In this document: positions 29,401 to 41,667 of the stretch, piece after piece
Position numbering within the stretch: position 1 is the first letter of the stretch
How the letters are laid out: each line of letters begins with the position of its first letter
NCBI RefSeq assembly: GCF_002288925.2
Contig: NW_022098063.1
Span: 4,337,784-4,401,783, forward strand
Reading direction: 5' to 3'
Length of the DNA stretch: 64,000 nucleotides
Source: Delphinapterus leucas
Lineage: Eukaryota; Chordata; Mammalia; Artiodactyla; Monodontidae
Notes under the pieces: generated by a model
What the model was told of the DNA's origin: nothing
Seen by the model: only the letters and a program-made list of their open reading frames with translations
Database searches by the model: none
Translations under genes and position numbers: made by a program

Positions 29401-30890
29401 TTCCTTTTGGTGGTTGATTGGGTGATTTCCATTATTCTGTCTTCCAGATCACTTATGAGTTCTTCTGTATCACCTAGTCTGCTGTTAATTCCTTTTAGTA
29501 TGTTTTTCATTTCAGTTATTGTATTCTTCAGCTCTGACCTATACTTCTTTATGTTTTCTAGTTCCTAGTTAAAATTCTCATTGTGTTCATCTATCCTTTT
29601 CCATACTTCAGTTAGCATTTTTATTCCTAATTCTTTGAATTCTTTGTCTGGTAAATTGTTTATTTCTGTTTCATTTTTTGTTTTTTCCCAGGGGTTTTCT
29701 CTTGTTCTTTCAATTGGGACAAACTCCTTTGTCTTCTCATTTTGTTTGACTTTGTCACTCTGAAATTGGGTGAAACAGTTACCTATTGTGGTCTTGAAGG
29801 AGTGTCCTTATGTGGGAGCATCCTCACTCAGTCTGTGTGTGCCCAGTGGCTTTGGTGGGGGGAGCTGAATCTCATGTGATCATGAGTCACATCTTTCCCC
29901 AGGGTGTGCTGGTAGCTGTCACCATGGTAGGAGGTGGGGCTTGAGATGGAGCGGCTAGGGCTGGAGCCAGGTGTGAGCTAGGTCTTCCCATCTTTTCTGT
30001 GACCATCATCACCCTATCAGCGGTGGGGTTGGTCCCAAGTTACTGGAACAGAAATCTTGAGAGTTGGGTCTGAGCTGGTCCTGTTCCCTTTAAGTGTGTG
30101 CTCTCGCCCCTCCCAGCACCAGTACCCTCACCCCAGAGGGAAGCAGTGCTGGAGCAAGAGGGGCTAGTGTGGGCACTTGGCATGAGTCAGGGTGTGGCCT
30201 GTGGCGGTCCGGCTGGGGTCAGAGACCCAGACTGCTTCTGATATGCTGCCTATGTAAGCACCAGTAATGGCTGCCCCCACCCTGCTCAGACGTCACATCA
30301 GCCACATTTTTGTCTCACTGCAGAGCTCTCTCCTTGGGCCTTGGCAGACCTTGCCCTAGTGTAGAGCTGTGTCATGATGCAAGTGGCTGGAGCTATCACT
30401 CATCTCAGGCTGGGGTACATGCAGGGGCAGTGGTATGCCGTCTCAATCCACTGTCTCTGCCCTGCTTCAAGAGCAAGCAAGTGTTCGCACACTCTTCACA
30501 AGTGGAGTCCAGGCTTCCCACAGCCCTCCTGTTAGTGCCACCAGCCCTCCAACCAGGCAACGGGGCTTGTCTTCCCTGTGTTGGACCCCAGGGCCAAGGC
30601 GCCCAATATGTGGCTTGAACCACTCACTCCCAGGGCAAGTCTCCACCTGTGTAATCTCCGTTTTCCTCTGAGACCTCTCCCAGGAGTGCAGGTCCCAACC
30701 TGATTCTTTCTCTTCCCTTTCTATCTGATTCTGTGTGTAGCTTTCTTACAGGCTTGGTTGTACAGCAGTCCTTCTGCCAGTCTCCAGTTAGTTTTCAGTG
30801 AGAATTGTTCCACATGTAGTTGTATTTTTGATGTGTTCGTGGGGGAAGGTGAGTTCCACATCCTCCTACTCTGCCATCTCGACCTCCTCC
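26420..30890 (-). mobile_element. LINE-1, antisense, 5' end present, internally deleted and 3'-truncated
   Basis: Read on the minus strand, the element begins near 30890 with the L1 5' UTR start ('gagatggcagagtagg' with 'atgtggaactcacc'), followed by a GC-rich 5' UTR to about 29800. ORF1 remnants follow, for example 28851-29045 encoding 'TRREWHDVFKELKEKNLQPR' with the conserved 'ARLLFRIEGEIK' block. Then come ORF2 endonuclease remnants (28153-28356, 'QETHFRAKYIHRLKVRGWKK') and reverse-transcriptase-adjacent sequence (26444-26866, '[20 protein letters not shown]'). Within that last ORF the sequence passes from 'YIKRIIHHD' directly to '[16 protein letters not shown]', so the segment that normally holds the F/YxDD catalytic motif is missing. 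The 3' UTR and poly-A are also absent. The copy cannot move. All ORFs inside this span belong to it. Confidence 0.9.
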
Positions 30891-30892
30891 CT

Positions 30893-31440
30893 TTCATCAC
30901 TGATTTGAAATATCACCTTTATTACTTAGTAAATCAACAGAAATCATGTAAAATCTAATCATAAGTTTTAATCTAGATTTTCTATTCTATGTTATTGATC
31001 TACTCGTCTATTCTTATACCAGTTCTAATTATTATGGCTTCATTTTTGTATTTGCTACAGCATTGTACTTTATAAATTGTCTTGGCCAATCTTGTGCATT
31101 TCTCTCTTTTTAAAAAAAAAAAATTATTTATTTATTTTTGGCTGCACCGGGTCTTAGTTGTGGCACGTGGGATCTTTGTTGTGGCATGTTTAGTTGTGGC
31201 ATGCGGACTTCTTTGTTGCGGCATGCAAACTCTTAGTTGCGGCATGCATGTGGGATCTAGTTCCCTGACCACAGATCAAACCCGGGCCCCCTGCATTGGG
31301 AGTACAGAGTTGTACCCACTGGTCTTTTGAATTAATTTTAGAAGTAACTTGACATATTTCTAGAAAATCCTGAAAGTAATTTTATTGTGATTATTTTGGA
31401 TTTACAGATTAATTAAAAGACTGAAGAAACATTGCTAACA
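30893..31440 (-). repeat. Older LINE-1 3' fragment, antisense, interrupted by a SINE
   Basis: Sequence on both sides of the SINE at 31121-31322 resembles an antisense L1 ORF2 end: 'tctattctatgttattgatc', 'ctattcttataccagttct', 'attatggcttcattt', and after the SINE 'tagaaaatcctgaaag'. It borders the 5' end of the younger L1 directly, suggesting the latter inserted into or recombined with older L1 DNA. Confidence 0.55.
31121..31322 (-). mobile_element. Cetartiodactyl tRNA-derived SINE (older, diverged)
   Basis: Antisense element with the tail 'attatttatttatttttggc' at the left and the motifs 'gcatgtgggatctagttccc' and 'aacccgggccccctgcattg' at the right. It is more diverged than the young copies in this window and lacks a clear target-site duplication. 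Confidence 0.75.
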
Positions 31441-32079
31441 CATTGTCTTACAGATATACTAAAGGAGGTCTTCAGAATGAAAGGAAATGACTACAGATAG
31501 CAGGAAATTATAGGTACCAGAAATGATAAACTGTGAATAAATAAATTGTGTACATATATTTTTTCCTCCTCTCAATTTCTTTAAAAACACAGCAATCTTG
31601 TCTTAGATTGTGTAAAGCAGTAATTATAAGAATGTATTCTTGGGTTTATAACATACATAGGTGTTATACATACATAATATGTATGGCAGTGGAGGGAGGA
31701 GGATTGGAACTATATTGTTAAGTTGCTGTATTTTACTGGTATTAAGTCAGTATTAACCCAAAGTAGATTGTGCTCAGTTAATATTTATATCATAATTCCT
31801 AGAGTAACTATTAAGAAGTAGTAATTTTGTTAAAATCAACAGAATAATGAAATAGGTTCACTAAAAAAAGTTTAACACAAAAGAATATAGTAGAGGAGGA
31901 ACAGAAGAAGAACAAAGACCTAAGACATGGAAAACCAACTTTACCTAGCTGATTCCTGGAATGCTGCACCCAACAGAAGAATACACATGCCTTTTAAGCA
32001 TACATGGAATATTACCCAAAACAGATAATATTTTAGGAAACAATCAGTAAACTACAACTCAAGAGCCAGACACTTAATT

Positions 32080-32830
32080 TTTTAAAACCATCTTTAAGTG
32101 TGCAGTTCAGTGGCATTATTTACATTTGTAATGTTGTGCAACCATCACCATTAACTCTGCCCCAAATTTTTCATCATCCACAGCATAATCTCTGTACCCA
32201 TTAAACAGTAAGTCCCCATTCCCCTCTCCCTCCGGTCTGTCTAATCTACTTTCTGTCCCTATGAATTTGCCTATCCTAGACATTTTATGTAAGTAAAATT
32301 ATATAGTATTTGTCCTTCTGTGTCTAGCTTATTTCACTTAGCCTAATGTTTTCAAGGTCTATCCATATTGTACCATATATCAGAAGTTCATTCCATATTG
32401 TAGAAAAAAATATTCCATTATATGTATATACTACATTTTGTTTATCCAATCATGTGTTGATCAACACTTGGGTTGTTTATATCTTTTGTTTATTGTGAAA
32501 AATGCAGCAGTGAACACTTGTGTACAAACAAGTATCTCTTTGAGTCCCTGCTTCCAGTTCTTTTGAGTATCTACCTAGAAGTGGAATTGCTGGTAGTCTT
32601 ATGTTTAACTTCTTCAGGTACCACTAAACTGTTTCGCACTGAATCATTTTATATTCCCATCAGCTATGTACAAGGCTTCCAATTTCTCCACATCATCACG
32701 AAGACTTATTTTCCATTTCTTTTAAATTATAAGCATCCCGGTAGGTATGAAGTGGTATTGGGTTGCATTTCCCTAATGACTAATGATGGTTGAGCACCTT
32801 TTCATGTGCTTATTCAGTTGCCTAGTTTTG
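32080..32830 (-). repeat. LINE-1 (L1M) 3' UTR, antisense
   Basis: Characteristic motif series: 'agtgtgcagttcagtggcat', 'tgtgcaaccatcaccatt', 'ctatgaatttgcctatccta', 'tatttcacttagcctaatg', 'caaggtctatccatattgta' and 'agtggaattgctggtag'. The ORF at 32473-32793 is a chance reading of it. Confidence 0.75.
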
Positions 32831-33239
32831 TAAATAAATGTTTATTGGAACATAGCTTCACCCGCTTGTTTATCTATTGTTGACTGTGCTTTCATCAAAA
32901 AGACTGTATTGCTGCAAGTGTTAAATATTTAACTAATATCTCACCCAGTAAGAGAAGGTTTGCTAACTCCCATGTTAGCCCATAAAAAAGCCTTGATATA
33001 TTTTAAAAACATTGAAATAATTTTTAAAAATGGTATTTGTTTAAAACTGAATTAGATTAGAAATCAACAGGAAGAAATATGGGAAAACTATTTAGAAATT
33101 TGGAATAATTTGGAAATTAAACAACATATTTCTAGATAGCCTGTCACAAGGAAAAATTAGAAAATATTTGTAAATGAATAAAAACAAACCCACAATGTGT
33201 CAAAATTTATGGAATGTAGTTAAACCAATATTTAATGGT

Positions 33240-33765
33240 TAAAGATGGACTGTTTCTCTGCTACTATTGGAATGAGGCAAGGATGTCAACTCCTGTCACT
33301 TATATTCAGTATTATAATGGAGGTTCTAACTAGAGTTATAAGGCAAGAAAAATAAAGGCATACAGACTAGAAAGGAAAAAGTAAAACTTTCTTTAATTAC
33401 AGATTAATGAATTTTACAACATTGCAAGATACAGTTTATTATGCAATTATTAGTTGCATTTCTCTGTACAAGCAATAAACAGCCCAAAAATGAAATTAAG
33501 AAATCAAGTTCATTCACAATAATGATACTTAGCAATGCATTTAACAAAAGCAGTGCAATATATCTGAACACTATAGAGCACAGCTAAAAGAAATTAGAGA
33601 AAATCTCAATAAATGGAGAGATATTCCAATGTTTTAGAACTGGATTATGAGATGACTGCATAACTCCATAATTTAATAAAAATTACTAAACTGTACACTT
33701 ACAATTGGTGAATTTTATGGTATGTAAATCATACCTCAATAAAGCTGTTAAAAATTTTGGTTTTT
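33240..33765 (+). repeat. LINE-1 remnant with 3' end
   Basis: Sense-strand ORF2-like pieces (around 33280-33360, conceptual 'IFSIIMEVLTRVIRQ'), then the L1 3' UTR motif 'actgtacacttacaattggtg' and 'atcatacctcaataaagctg'. Degenerate. Confidence 0.65.
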
Positions 33766-33779
33766 TAAATGACCTTTCT

Positions 33780-34995
33780 AGGTATAGGTGCTAGGATGCA
33801 TTTGTGTCAGAAAGCTACATTGTATGTTTCCACTTTTGAAATAAAGACTGTTGAAGTAAATATGAGGGTTTATTAAAACCAGGATATTTTTATATTACTA
33901 ATTCCAGTCTCTAACTCCTAAACTGCTAAACATTCATCGTCATAGATTTCAACTTCTAAATTTGTACAATTATTTATTTGTGTCCACAGCTAAGAAAAAC
34001 TTGGAATGTGTATTTTTTGTGTTATTTGTTAAAACTATTGTGTTATGTTGTTTACTATAAGGAGGAGAAAATAGGGTGTCATGGATGAAAATGAAGCCAA
34101 AAGCTGTGGCTCTCTATAGGTTAGAGTCATTTCAGGAATCCGCATGGCAATTAAGCAGTTATATTGAAAAGTTTTCTCCATTAGATGGAAACTGACAATT
34201 AGATTTCCCACAGCGAGGGACTCTTTAATATTGCTAGACTTCTCAGTGTGAAAAATTCACACATCATGTAATCCCTCTATTAAATATCTTTCTTTTAGGT
34301 GGGGAATTTCCCTGTGAAGCAGCATCTGTCATGCTACTTTTATTATTTTTGAGAAATGTGAATTAACTTTTTTCTTAATTTTGGTTCCTATGGGGAATGA
34401 AGTTAGATATTAATCTGTATGATATTAATCTTATTTTGTTCTTAGAAGTAAGAGAAATAATAAAGCAAATTTTGTTTGGCACCTACTGACTGATCCTGTG
34501 TCTTTGAAGTCTGTACAGAGAATTTCAAGGGAAATGTTAATGCAGTCTTCATTTTGTATGCCTGTCATCTTTGAAAGGTTCTTAATGTTCCATAGTGCTA
34601 TTCACTCAGTGACTAAATAAAGAGTGGTAAATACCACCAGGCATCTGAGTAAATGTTCAGTGTCCAACTTGTGGGCACCAATCTGGACTCTTATGGGCAG
34701 TTCCACTTCTTGCCACTACAGCAGCTGATTCTAAGACCCTTGCCCCCAGCCCCATCTTGGCCTTGGGTGGGAATCCAGGCAACTGTTAAGCATATTTTGC
34801 CTGGAGTATTTCCTAATAGCAAGTGATCGGGTGGACAGACCTTTTATAATAGCAACTTATTCAGGGAAAAGAGGAGCAGCTAGTGCTGCCGGATGGTAAA
34901 GGGATCCTTAGATTGGAGACATTAGCATTAAGAGGAGGAAGAGGTTACAGACCGTTTAGTTCAAAACCAGTCATTTTACAGAAGAGAAAATTGAA
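33780..34995. other. Intergenic, nothing recognised
   Basis: No gene or well-defined repeat recognised. Confidence 0.45.
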
Positions 34996-35007
34996 ACTCA
35001 GCAAACT

Positions 35008-35085
35008 GGGACTTCCCTGGCGGGTTCAGTCCCTGGTCGGGGAACTAAGATCCCACATGCCGCGTGGTGCTGGCAAAAAAGTGAA
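35008..35085 (+). mobile_element. Internally deleted CHR-type SINE
   Basis: Begins 'gggacttccctgg', then jumps to 'cgggttcagtccctggtcgg' and 'aagatcccacatgccgcg'. About 30 bases of the head and the rest of the body are missing relative to the other copies. Confidence 0.75.
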
Positions 35086-35099
35086 AATAAAGAAGAAAG

Positions 35100-36700
35100 A
35101 AACTCAGGAAACTGAATGGACTTACCCCAGGGGTAGCAGAAACCAACAGTTTCCTACTCAGTATCTCTTTCTTCTTCTTCCTCACTAATAAATCCTTGAT
35201 TTTGTTTAGAGTGGCAATGTTCCCAGAGTAAAATAATCACCTTCCCAGCCTTCCTTGTAACTATGAGTGGACATATGTCCTTGTTCTCATACGGGAGATG
35301 TAAGTGGAGGTCATTGGATGGGGTTTTGGGGGTAAGCTTTTTAAGGGGAAACATTTGGCTTATTTTGTTCCTTTGTCTCTCCCTTCCTCCTTCCTGCTTG
35401 TCATGCCTGACTTAAGACTAGTTTGGCTCTAACATCGTGATTTTTATTATGTGCCCAAATACTTTCTGGGTGTGAAAAACTCTCTTTTAAAGCAATACCT
35501 CTTTCTGGCAATCTGTCAAGTATTGCTAATATTGGGGAGGAATGCATTCATGGATGCTACAGACCTTACTTGAATTCTGTTTAGTTTTCCTTATGGAAGC
35601 AAAGGGCATACACAAGGTTCTGGAGAACTTGAGAAGGACAAGAAGCTTCTAAACAAGAAGCATTATGATTTTGTCTTATCTCCTACTGAGCCCAACTGTG
35701 AACACCCAACACATTAACTTTTGCTGCTTGCTCTAAGAGGCGATCGGCACCAACTTAGAGAGAAAAGTAACACACTGAAGAAGGAGCAAAGTTCTAGTGG
35801 AAGAAGAGTCAAGGAGCAACATTATTGGAGCTTTATGTGCAGGAAAAAGAAGAAAGAAATCATTATATACTTTTGGATTTCTGGACCAGAGAAGAGAAAT
35901 CAGAAAATGACCCAAAGAAAAGGCAAACAAGAAAAACCCCTAAGGGAAATGGTTTCATTCTTGCAGTAAATCTTATAGTTGTGTCTAATCTAATCATAGC
36001 TGGCATTTCTTTTCTTTTCTTCTTTCTCTCTCTCTCTCTCTCTTTTTTTTTTTTAAAGAAAAGGTCATGCCCTTATCACTTTCCTCCTTTGCAAGAAAGA
36101 TAAGAGACTGCCTATAGTGGAGGAATAGAGTAGTCCTGACTTTGTTCCGCCAAGTTTTCTTCTCAAGAGAAGCAAAGATAGGTATGAGCGAAGCAGGGAG
36201 AAGACTAAGAGGCCGTTTCAGCTGCAGCCTCCTAGGGGAGCTGCTATTTTAAAAAGAAGTATAAAATGTGAGAAACATGCACTGAATGTTTAACTCAATG
36301 AAATAAATAATTGGAAAGTGAGTCGTAACTAGGAGTGAGAATGTCCAGGAATCTTGCTGGCAGGAATCCTTTTTTTTTTTTTTAAATTAAAGGAAAGTTG
36401 AGTATCAAGAGGATATAGAGATACAATCGACCTTACACACTTAGAGTGTTTAAAATACAATCCTGGTATTTGTTCTCATCTCAGAAGCGCTGGCTTGGTC
36501 TTTGTTACCTATTGGATTTCAGGAAGGCTGACTTGAGATGCGGCGTTGCCGTTTCCTGGGCCCTCACTTATTTTTTTTTCCGGCGCTGTCAGCCAGATCC
36601 TTTGTTGTGCCTGCTTTGCATTCATTCTCTCTGCCCTCGCACCTCCAGACAGTTGGGTGAGGATTTTTCCTGGTCCTTGCGTTGAGAGCTCCAGACAGCC
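35100..36700. other. Intergenic DNA upstream of TRIM36
   Basis: No gene recognised. It contains a TC-rich microsatellite at about 36022-36043 followed by a T run. ORFs at 35721-35969 and 35825-36103 lie in A-rich, low-complexity sequence and are not called. Confidence 0.5.
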
Positions 36701-36739
36701 GCCGTCTCAGCCATCGCATAAAGGACGGCTTTAACTATC

Positions 36740-38200
36740 CAGTGGGTGTCCGGGCTGGGGCGGCGCCACGCCGGGAGCAGACAAGCTTTTGTGTAGGTGT
36801 TTGTCTCCGCAGCCTTCCGACCCCTGGCAGGAGGCGCGGGCCGCGATCCCTGAGGAGGCGGGGCCTCCGCGCCCTGCTCCGCCCGGTGAGGATTTCACGG
36901 TCGCCACCGCCGCCGCCGCCCTCGTTTGTTGCGTTACGTCGCCCTGCCCGGAGCAAAGAACGCCAGACGTGGCTGCCCAGGAGCCCTCTATGGCCTTCAT
37001 CCCACCCAACCCCGCTTTTTGCTTTTTCCCCCCGCTTTCTCATTTTTCCTCGTTAACAGCACACAGGCGGGGCGCTTGGCAAAACTCAGACTAAAAACAG
37101 AGCAAGAGAGAGAAAAAGAACATATTCGATGCACCTGCCTCGTTCCTCCCGAGTTTGCGAAGGGTCGTAACCATGTCTGAGTCGGGGGACATAAGTGAAT
37201 TTGGCTACATCATGGAATTGCTAGCCAGAGGCAAGGTAAGTGCCGGGGCGCGCGGAGCCGCGGACTGGGCCCTCACTCCAGGCACTACTCAGCCTGTGGC
37301 CCCCACTCCAGGCACTGCTCGGCTTGTGGCTGTAGGCGTCCCGGGCCCTTGAAACCGCCGGGGAGGGCGGGGCTGGAGTCCCAGGTCAGCGCTCTCAGCC
37401 AGGGCGCCCCAGCAGCTGCAGAATGCAAAGTAGACGCTTTCTTTTTTTTTTTTTTTAATTGCGCGGCATTTCTGAAATGAGCCAAAAGGCACTTGGCCAG
37501 CTGGGCGACCGCGGGGGCTCTCGGGACGGCGAGGGTCAAGATCTCAGCCTGCGAAGATGGGGAGGAGGGTCGGGCATTGGCCAGGGGGCTCTCCTCGACG
37601 CACCCAGGGCTCCTAAGCGTGGTGACATCGAGTGGTTGACGTCGCCCGTCCAGGCGCGGAGCGCAGAGGGAGGGCCGGACCAGACGGTGGATAGGCGTGG
37701 AGGGTGGGATCGGGTTCAGCAAGCAGTCCGACCTTATGGCGGATAAATAGGAAAAGAACCCCCGTTCGCCAAGCCTTGGCGTTATCAGCACTCCTTCCAG
37801 GTCCTTGGCCGTTGTCCCAGGTCGGGAACATTTCAAACATCCTTCCTTTGGTGGGGAGGAGTAGATGCTAAGGCACCGGATTTCAGCCAGGCACCTGTCC
37901 CGGAGCCCTTTAGAAACCCAGGCTTGCGCTGTCGGTGACGCGTGGTGACCGCGCCCTCGGCCGGGCCGGGTGGCGCCGCGCCTAAGCTGAAAGCCTTGCG
38001 GGGAGGCGGGCCTCCGCGCTGCCTCAGAGAAAGTGCCTGGAGAGGCACCTAATTGGTTTACAGGCGGGAAGTGTCGGGAAATGCGAAGGCTGCGCGGTGC
38101 GCTGCCTGCCGGGATTCGCCTGTGGCTAGAAGGCGAGAAACGGCGTCTGCGTTTGTCTTCTGCACCTGGAGTTTCGAGAAAAGGTTGTGGCCCTGCACAC
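36740..38200. promoter_or_regulatory. TRIM36: CpG island, TRIM36 upstream promoter region (exon 1A)
   Basis: From about 36740 the sequence becomes GC- and CpG-rich, with several Sp1-type GC boxes (for example 'aggcggggcctcc' near 36863) and an ATF/CRE-like 'ttacgtcg' near 36935. It surrounds the exon 1A start codon and continues into the first intron. Exact transcription start sites cannot be read from sequence. No TATA box was seen at an obvious position. Confidence 0.75.
37173..37235 (+). CDS. TRIM36: TRIM36 alternative first coding exon 1A
   Basis: Encodes 21 residues, MSESGDISEFGYIMELLARG then K, and ends at a strong donor (AAG|gtaagt) in phase 0. Human TRIM36 isoform 1, as I recall it, begins with a near-identical peptide (MSESGEMSEFGYIMELIAKG). 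I chose the ATG at 37173 because it matches that start and has A at -3. The open frame extends six codons upstream to a TTG at 37155, which has no support as a start. Joined to exon 2 it gives '…ARGK-VTIKNIERE', the expected junction. Confidence 0.92.
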
Positions 38201-38900
38201 GGTCATCAGAAAGGATAAGGATGATCTGCAGCTCTGGTGCGAGCACCTGAAACATCAGTCTCATACCTCACTAACCCCAACTCCGTGGATGCTTCAGGCC
38301 AGACAGTCCCGCGGCTCCCGGGGCTGGGGAGCCGGTTAACGCCCTCCCAGACGAAAGCGTCCCGGGCGAACTGTGAGACTCCCTGAATTCTCTCTCCTGT
38401 TCTTCAAACACGGAACACACTCTTCCGAAACAGAATACTTACTAACATTTCGAAGGTAGAGGCTGTGCTTCGGGCCAACCCTATCATTTACACCCCGGAC
38501 CAGAAGTGCAAATGGAGGACCCAGGTTCTACTTTTCTTCGAATCCTGGGGCTCCATCCTACAACTCTGGGAGCCTCCTGCACATGCATAGGGACATCCTG
38601 ACCAGCATCTCCAAGCTCCTTGTCGCCCCAAACAGCTTCCCCTTGGCCACCAGCACCCTGCCCCCCCCCCCCCCCCCGTCTGGGATGCGTACTACAGCCC
38701 TCTCTACCCTCTGGAGGACCGACCCTGGGGAAAGAAGTCCAGAAGGAGGTGCTGGCCCTGAGCGAGAAGGCTTGCCGCAAGAGGGCCAGAAACTGGCCCT
38801 CTAAAGCACACAGCAGGACCCTGGTTGCCTAGGAACTCGGGGGGCGGGGGGCGGGGAGAAGGAAAGAGGATGCCTTTTGTTGATTATAAAATAAATGTAC
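38130..38900 (+). pseudogene. Unidentified protein-like, frame-broken sequence in TRIM36 intron 1
   Basis: Several stretches look like protein code but lie in different + frames separated by stops. One is 38157-38336 ('LLHLEFREKVVALHTVIRKD' then 'KDDLQLWCEHLKHQ'). Another is about 38433-38590 ('ISKVEAVLRANPIIYTPDQK'). A third is about 38730-38830 ('EVQKEVLALSEKACRKRARN') ending in a TAG. After it come a short GC-rich tract and an AATAAA signal near 38890. This layout suggests a decayed processed pseudogene or retrocopy with a short 3' UTR, but no poly-A tail or target-site duplication is visible. I do not recognise the parent gene. It could instead be ordinary CpG-island sequence that happens to be open. 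Confidence 0.35.
38661..38677 (+). repeat. Poly-C tract (C17)
   Basis: Seventeen consecutive C residues within TRIM36 intron 1. It is likely length-variable and prone to sequencing error, so reading frames across it are unreliable. Confidence 0.95.
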
Positions 38901-41330
38901 CACTCTTGATGGGATCGGAATTGGATGATGGAGAGGTGAGTTTAGGCCCGTGGTGCTCAGACATTCTTCAGAGTAAGCCAGAATTCTATTAGTTGGTTAA
39001 TAATACTTTCCTTCAATAGCAGGCAACACTTGATATACGGAGAGAATAGTTTTGAGGTGGGACCAGGGATCTCCAAGTTGACATCCCAGGTGATTATGAA
39101 GCAGGCAGGTGAACTTCTCATGAATACTAAATGGGCGAGTAGGGCAGAACCATTAGTGAACCCTTAAAACTTCTTATAATAAAGTCAGGTGAACAAAAAC
39201 AAACCTCTCAGAATTAGCATTGTGTTTCACAATATGCTCACTGTAATGAAAAAACAGAACCCAAATAACCTTCTGGCTTCATCCACTGAATTTCTCTGCC
39301 TCGCTCTCCAGTAGGCGGACCCTCTTCACTAGGTTTCAGTAATGGGCCTGCAGCAAAAGCAGGAGCCGGAGGTCAGCTGACTTCCAAAGTTAGAGAGGCA
39401 GGTATCCCTGTGAAATCTCTGGAGTTGGGAAGTAGCTTCTCACAGTGAGATCTTAGGACAGTTCCTCCCTCTGCCTTTTATTTGGCGGGGTGGGGCGTGA
39501 GGGGTCAGGAGTAGCCTCCTAACCATTACAACTCAAGCTTATTCTCTGCCCACTTTCCGCACAGCTCCGCCCCCTAACTCTATTTAAAACCCTGCTTATA
39601 TATGTGATTATACAGGATTTGAACACCGAATACCTCGCTGAGTATTAGCCAAGGACTAGCAGACCTTTGACTTGCTTTATTTTCCTCTGAGAAGTTAGGT
39701 TCCACTTTGTAGCTCAAGTTGGTAAGGTGAAAAATAATGTGAAACTGATCTAATTACGCCAAGTTCATGGAGTTAAAATAAAAAAAAAAAAAGAGCAGAG
39801 GCTCTTGTCTTCCTAACCCCCTGCCCTTTCCTTCCCTTCCTTCAAAGTTGAGACCAGTGGGTTGACCATCATCCTAATTTCTTTCACTTGTCTCTGATGG
39901 CTTTAAAATTTTACAACGTTTAATACATGCTCATTGCAAAATATTCAAACTTTACAGAAAATTTTACGAGTAAAAGGTGGAACTTCACTCCCACCTCCAA
40001 TCCACTGCATCTCCCAGGGGCAGCAGTTTGCTGTGTGTCTATTTCAAATTAAATTAGCTTACTGTTGTGTTCTTGAATGTGGGAGGTGAGCCTTTCATCT
40101 TAGAGTAACATAAAACCCACATGACAAAGTTGATCATCTAGTTTTACTCTATTGTGATGAGTACTTTAATATTTAAAGTACACAGTGATCTCTACCATTG
40201 TAGTCTTTCTGTTCATCAAACAATACCCTATGGGTATGGTTAATACCTATGATAATTCTCAAGAGGTTTAAAAATCAATGTAAATAGACTTGCTTATATG
40301 TCACTATCACAGAAATACAGAAATTTGTACCATTTCTGGAAGCTGCTTTCTGAGGTTTTGTTTTTTTGTTTTGTTTTGTTTTTTCTTTTGTAACTCATCT
40401 CTTTGGGCTAAAAGAGAGCTTTCCAACTCTGTGGTCAATATCTAGGATTACACAAAGCAGTATTTTCAAACTGTTTTGGTCTCTAGAAAGATTTACCTTA
40501 TTAATTTTTTATCATCTTCATACACTTCTTTTCTTCACACTATCACACACTTTTCTAGAATCATATAATGAAGATTTGATGACAAGGAACATAGAAGAAT
40601 TTAAATTCAGTATGCTTCTTTATTTAGCATTTAAACATACTTATATTTATGTATTCACAGCCAGAAAGCACTTCTTGTTTCCCACAGTTCAATAATTACT
40701 GTTCAGGTACATCCAAGGAATACAATAGTTTGAGCAAAATAAAGAGGCTTTGGAAAGCTTACATTTAATTTTAATCGAGAAACAGGTGATGATTCCATTA
40801 CTTGGTGAATTATTACTTTTAACTTTGAATATCTTTGAGGCACAAAAGATTCAAGAACTTTTATAAACACAAAATTTGTTTTCAAGAAGATGCTTATACT
40901 CTGAAAGAATTACGTTTAGAAAATCCTCACATCTCGACTAATGTAAAGTCTTAAACATCTCCTGAGACCAAAACAAACATACCACCAAATGATCTGTTTC
41001 AGAAGGCTCAATAGATAGTTGCTCACACAACTGAATCTAAACTGGGTGATAATGCTAAGGTTGTGCACACTGCAAAGTATCCTTTAAAATATTTTTTTAT
41101 ATCTTGGGATTGGGTAAAGTGTGTGTGCTGTGGGGAGGAGGAAAGGTGAAGAGATTTAGATGATAGCAGGATAACTTGAACATAGCTAATTTTATAAATA
41201 TCAGAATTTTCCTCTGATGTTTTTACTACATTACTCGAAAGATAATTTAGGGGGAAAAAACTGTCTCTGAAACTGCTTTGTCAAAGAATGTTTAAATCAT
41301 ATTTTCTATTAAATTGAAATTGCATGTTAG
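38901..41330. other. TRIM36: TRIM36 intron 1, no exon recognised
   Basis: Intronic sequence between the two first exons. A short L1M-like 3' fragment (about 39898-40030, 'atgctcattgcaaaatattc') is the only recognisable element. The 109-codon ORF at 40366-40695 is T-rich and not called. Confidence 0.5.
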
Positions 41331-41334
41331 ACAC

Positions 41335-41590
41335 TCCTGTGGGCCTGAGTAGGGATGCTAGAGTGACACCCAGGTTTGAATCTTGGCTCTTGGTATCTAG
41401 CCATGTGACCTTGAGGGTATTACTTAATCTCCGAATAGAGGTGGAGAGGACTTGTGACTGTTACCATGTCCCCTCTGAAGGGAATTATACCTATTTCACA
41501 GGGTTATTGCAAGGATTAAATGAATATTCTGTGCAAAGTTCCTAATACTGTTATTGGCACATAGTAGGCCTTTAGTAAGTAAAGCTATTA
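41335..41590 (+). repeat. MIR SINE
   Basis: MIR motif order: 'cccaggtttgaatcttggct', 'gccatgtgaccttgagggta', 'cagggttattgcaaggatta' and 'ggcacatagtaggcctttag'. Lies in TRIM36 intron 1. Confidence 0.85.
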
Positions 41591-41667
41591 CATCTAGCTA
41601 CTTTGACAACAGGGTTGGGTCTTGAGACCCCTTATATGCAAACTATGATCATTAACAATGGGAGGTA

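Noticed and set aside
37155..37172. Extended TRIM36 start six codons upstream of the ATG
   Set aside because: It begins with TTG, and the ATG at 37173 matches the known human isoform start.
37285..37836. 183-codon minus-strand ORF next to exon 1A
   Set aside because: It lies in GC-rich CpG-island DNA, crosses a poly-T run and has no recognisable domain.
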